Source: JBBIMS01 sp964531645 (lineage in GTDB: Bacteria > Acidobacteriota > Aminicenantia > JBFLYD01 > JBBIMS01). From it: a stretch of DNA of 64,000 nt. The stretch lies in assembly GCA_964531645.1 (NCBI GenBank), contig CAZHEF010000004.1, positions 1-64,000 of the forward strand, given 5' to 3'. Below are positions 62,231-64,000 of the stretch, piece by piece (position 1 is the stretch's first letter; the number at the start of each line of letters is the position of its first letter). The notes below the pieces were generated by a model. That model was not told the origin of the DNA. It was given only the letters and a program-made list of their open reading frames with translations, and did not search any database. Both the position numbers and the translations under genes were made by a program.

Positions 62231-62995
62231 ATGATAAATTTAACTGTTGTCTATATTCTCTGGCTCAGGGAGATGAAAAGATTCTTCAGGGCAAAATCTC
62301 GTGTTATTGGAACAATGGCTATGCCTCTTCTTTTCCTCGTTTTCCTTGGTTTCGGTTTCGGAAGAATGAATGTTCCTGGAATCTCACAAAATATAAATTA
62401 TATAAATTTCCTTGTTCCCGGAATAATAGGAATGTCCCTTCTCTTTACCTCAACATTTGCTGGTCTTTCTGTTTTATGGGATAGGGAATTCGGATTTTTA
62501 AAGGAGATAATGGTTGCACCTGTGAGCAGAGTGTCAATAGCTGTTGGAAGAATTGCGGGAGGAATCTCTACATCCCTTATTCAGGGAATCTCAATTCTTC
62601 TAATATCTATTTTATTGGGCTTCAAAATGAAGGGAGTTTTCTCCCTTCTTTTTTCAATTTTATTTATGGCTCTCGTATCCGCTACCTTTGTCGCTATAGG
62701 GCTGGGAATAGCATCTCAAATGAAGGATATACACGGTTTCAGCCTTATAATGAACTTTCTAATCTTTCCCCTCTTTTTCCTTTCTGGCGCCCTCTATCCC
62801 ATTCAGAATTTACCTGGTATTGTGAGAGGTTTCTCTTATATTGATCTTCTTACATACGGAGTTGATGGATTGAGAGGATTTCTTGTAGGTGCATCACATT
62901 TTCCTCTTTTTCTAAACATTTTAATAATTTCAGTATTCTCCTTTTTGACAATTCTCATATCAGCTATTCTTTTTGAAAAAAGTGAAGCAATATAA
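62231..62995 (+). CDS. ABC-2 type permease
   Basis: Membrane permease of 254 aa with six hydrophobic segments and the ABC-2 pattern: RAKSRVIGTMAMPLLFLVFLGFGFG, FLVPGIIGMSLLFTSTFAGLSVLWDREFGFLKEIMVAPVSR and FFLSGALYPIQNLPGIVRGFSYIDLLTYGVDGLRG. It forms the membrane half of the exporter with the ATPase that ends 1 bp upstream. Confidence 0.9.
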   Translation: MINLTVVYILWLREMKRFFRAKSRVIGTMAMPLLFLVFLGFGFGRMNVPGISQNINYINFLVPGIIGMSLLFTSTFAGLSVLWDREFGFLKEIMVAPVSRVSIAVGRIAGGISTSLIQGISILLISILLGFKMKGVFSLLFSILFMALVSATFVAIGLGIASQMKDIHGFSLIMNFLIFPLFFLSGALYPIQNLPGIVRGFSYIDLLTYGVDGLRGFLVGASHFPLFLNILIISVFSFLTILISAILFEKSEAI

Positions 62996-62998
62996 GAA

Positions 62999-63856
62999 AT
63001 GAGTTACCCTTTTCTTGAAAGTGATGGGATTGCAATTCCGCCTTCTTGGAAAAGACTCCAGAAATTAAAAGAAAAATGGGGAGGAGTATTCATGGTAATT
63101 GGAGGTGTAAGTTCAGGCAAGAGCACATTTGTAAAATTTCTTGCATCTTCTTTTCTTACAATAGATAAAAAAATTGCCATAATCGATGCAGACATCGGAC
63201 AGTCCTGGATTGGTCCTCCAACAACTATTGGTGCTATAATTCTTCCCAAAAAAAAGGGTGAAGTTAATTTAATGAGACCTGATTTTCTGGAATTTGTTGG
63301 AACATTATCCCCTTCCAATGATTTGAATGGGTATTTAAGGTCAATTCGAAAGGTTTTTGCGCTTGTAAAAAGGGAAAATCCTTTTGCAATTATTGTTGAT
63401 ACAACAGGATTAATTGCTGGAACTGAAGGCCTTAATTTAAAATTAAGAAAAGCAGAAATCCTCTCACCAACAATGATTATTGCTTTCAAAAAAGATGGCG
63501 AAATTGGCCATATTATAAACTCCCTTACTGAAAAGAAATTCGATGTTTATATTCTCCATTCACCAAAGGAGGCAAAGGAAAGATCAATGAATAAAAGAAG
63601 AGAATACAGGGAGAATGCTTTCAGAAGATATCTCGAAGGGGCAAAAGTTATCAGGATAAAATCTACTGAAGAAAATTTTGATTGTAATACTCTTGTGGGG
63701 ATTCTAAATAATGAAGAGGATACTCTTGCTCTTGGAGTTGTCACTGGAAAAGAAAAGGAGGAACTCTTACTTTATACGCCTCTGGAAGAGATAAAGGAGC
63801 CAATTTTTATAAAGAAAAGTTCCATAAAAGTCTCAATTGAAGGAAAGGAGATTTGA
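62999..63856 (+). CDS. Clp1/Grc3-like P-loop protein (putative polynucleotide 5'-kinase)
   Basis: Protein of 285 aa. Walker A is GGVSSGKSTF (about 36-45) and the Clp1-type IIDADIGQSWIGPPTTIGA follows at about 60-80, with DTTGLIAG near residue 137 as the second catalytic region. These match the Clp1_P domain (RNA/DNA 5'-OH kinase, or Grc3/Nol9). The C-terminal part (about 215-285) is a small beta domain. It lies 3 nt after the ABC permease gene. Whether it phosphorylates nucleic acid is untested; an adjacent partner is not visible. The gene lacks a Shine-Dalgarno. Confidence 0.72.
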   Translation: MSYPFLESDGIAIPPSWKRLQKLKEKWGGVFMVIGGVSSGKSTFVKFLASSFLTIDKKIAIIDADIGQSWIGPPTTIGAIILPKKKGEVNLMRPDFLEFVGTLSPSNDLNGYLRSIRKVFALVKRENPFAIIVDTTGLIAGTEGLNLKLRKAEILSPTMIIAFKKDGEIGHIINSLTEKKFDVYILHSPKEAKERSMNKRREYRENAFRRYLEGAKVIRIKSTEENFDCNTLVGILNNEEDTLALGVVTGKEKEELLLYTPLEEIKEPIFIKKSSIKVSIEGKEI

Positions 63857-64000
63857 TAAGGATTAGCTTTGTTTTCGAGTTTAATTGGCTAAAATTTGAA
63901 GTATGTTAATTCATCGTTTTAAGTTGAAATAAAATGTGTGGAAAGTCTGTAATTAGCAAGAGCCATATAGTTATAAAGAAAATGGTTCTCTTTTTCCTCT

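Noticed and set aside
1..64000. CRISPR array or phage
   Set aside because: No regularly spaced identical direct repeats of 20-40 bp with unique spacers, no cas genes and no phage structural genes were seen. The 7-bp repeats are tandem and degenerate, not CRISPR.

Overview
The window looks like a chromosomal contig from an uncultured, AT-rich, strictly anaerobic, Gram-negative (diderm) bacterium. The diderm reading rests on an LptE-type lipoprotein, several lipobox lipoproteins and the remains of an outer-membrane beta-barrel gene. The anaerobic reading rests on two tungsto/molybdo-pterin aldehyde ferredoxin oxidoreductase (AOR) homologues, a four-cluster ferredoxin subunit and an electron-transfer flavoprotein pair. 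A peptide- and amino-acid-fermenting lifestyle fits the secreted peptidases. An Aminicenantes/Acidobacteriota-like lineage is possible, but the sequence alone does not settle it.

Layout. 0-5.7 kb: an ORF tail, a lipoprotein, sir2-radC, an MBL hydrolase, a secreted C1 peptidase and a patatin. 6-11.3 kb: AOR plus Tat-type Fe-S subunit, a miniature insertion element, an SLC13 transporter and thiD. 11.5-18.1 kb: a peptidase/hydrolase block (two S9 peptidases, a class-A-like serine hydrolase, an alkyltransferase-like protein, a DUF1028-TPR protein). 18.3-22.5 kb: carAB. 22.6-27 kb: a small unusual cassette (unknown protein, zinc-ribbon/FHA protein, membrane-anchored alkaline-phosphatase-like protein), then a second AOR. 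27.1-28.2 kb: a decayed beta-propeller gene. 28.7-36.8 kb: cvpA, an M20 amidohydrolase, then yceD-rpmF-plsX-fabG-acpP-fabF-etfB-etfA. 36.9-39.9 kb: a decayed mobile-element zone around tRNA-Lys, ending at tmRNA. 40-47.8 kb: leuS-lptE-holA, rpsT, murJ-dtd and threonine synthase. 47.8-48.8 kb: a nested IS remnant. 48.9-53.4 kb: a tightly coupled accB-accC-Mth938-gatC-gatA-lipoprotein operon. 53.5-55.5 kb: sua5, mogA and MOSC. 55.6-55.8 kb: tRNA-Gly and tRNA-Cys. 55.8-64 kb: YtxH pair, glgC, a deacetylase-like exoprotein, a 10-N assembly gap, trpB2, an ABC exporter and a Clp1/Grc3-like kinase.

Three themes stand out. (1) Many intergenic spacers carry degenerate tandem repeats with a strict 7-bp period but different sequences at each locus. 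(2) Several insertion sequences of at least four kinds are all decayed; one is an internally deleted 393-bp element that still encodes an intact 110-aa truncated transposase. (3) Several genes have a -10-like box about 6-10 nt before the start codon and no Shine-Dalgarno sequence, suggesting leaderless transcripts. The mogA and MOSC genes fit a need for pterin cofactor by the two AORs.
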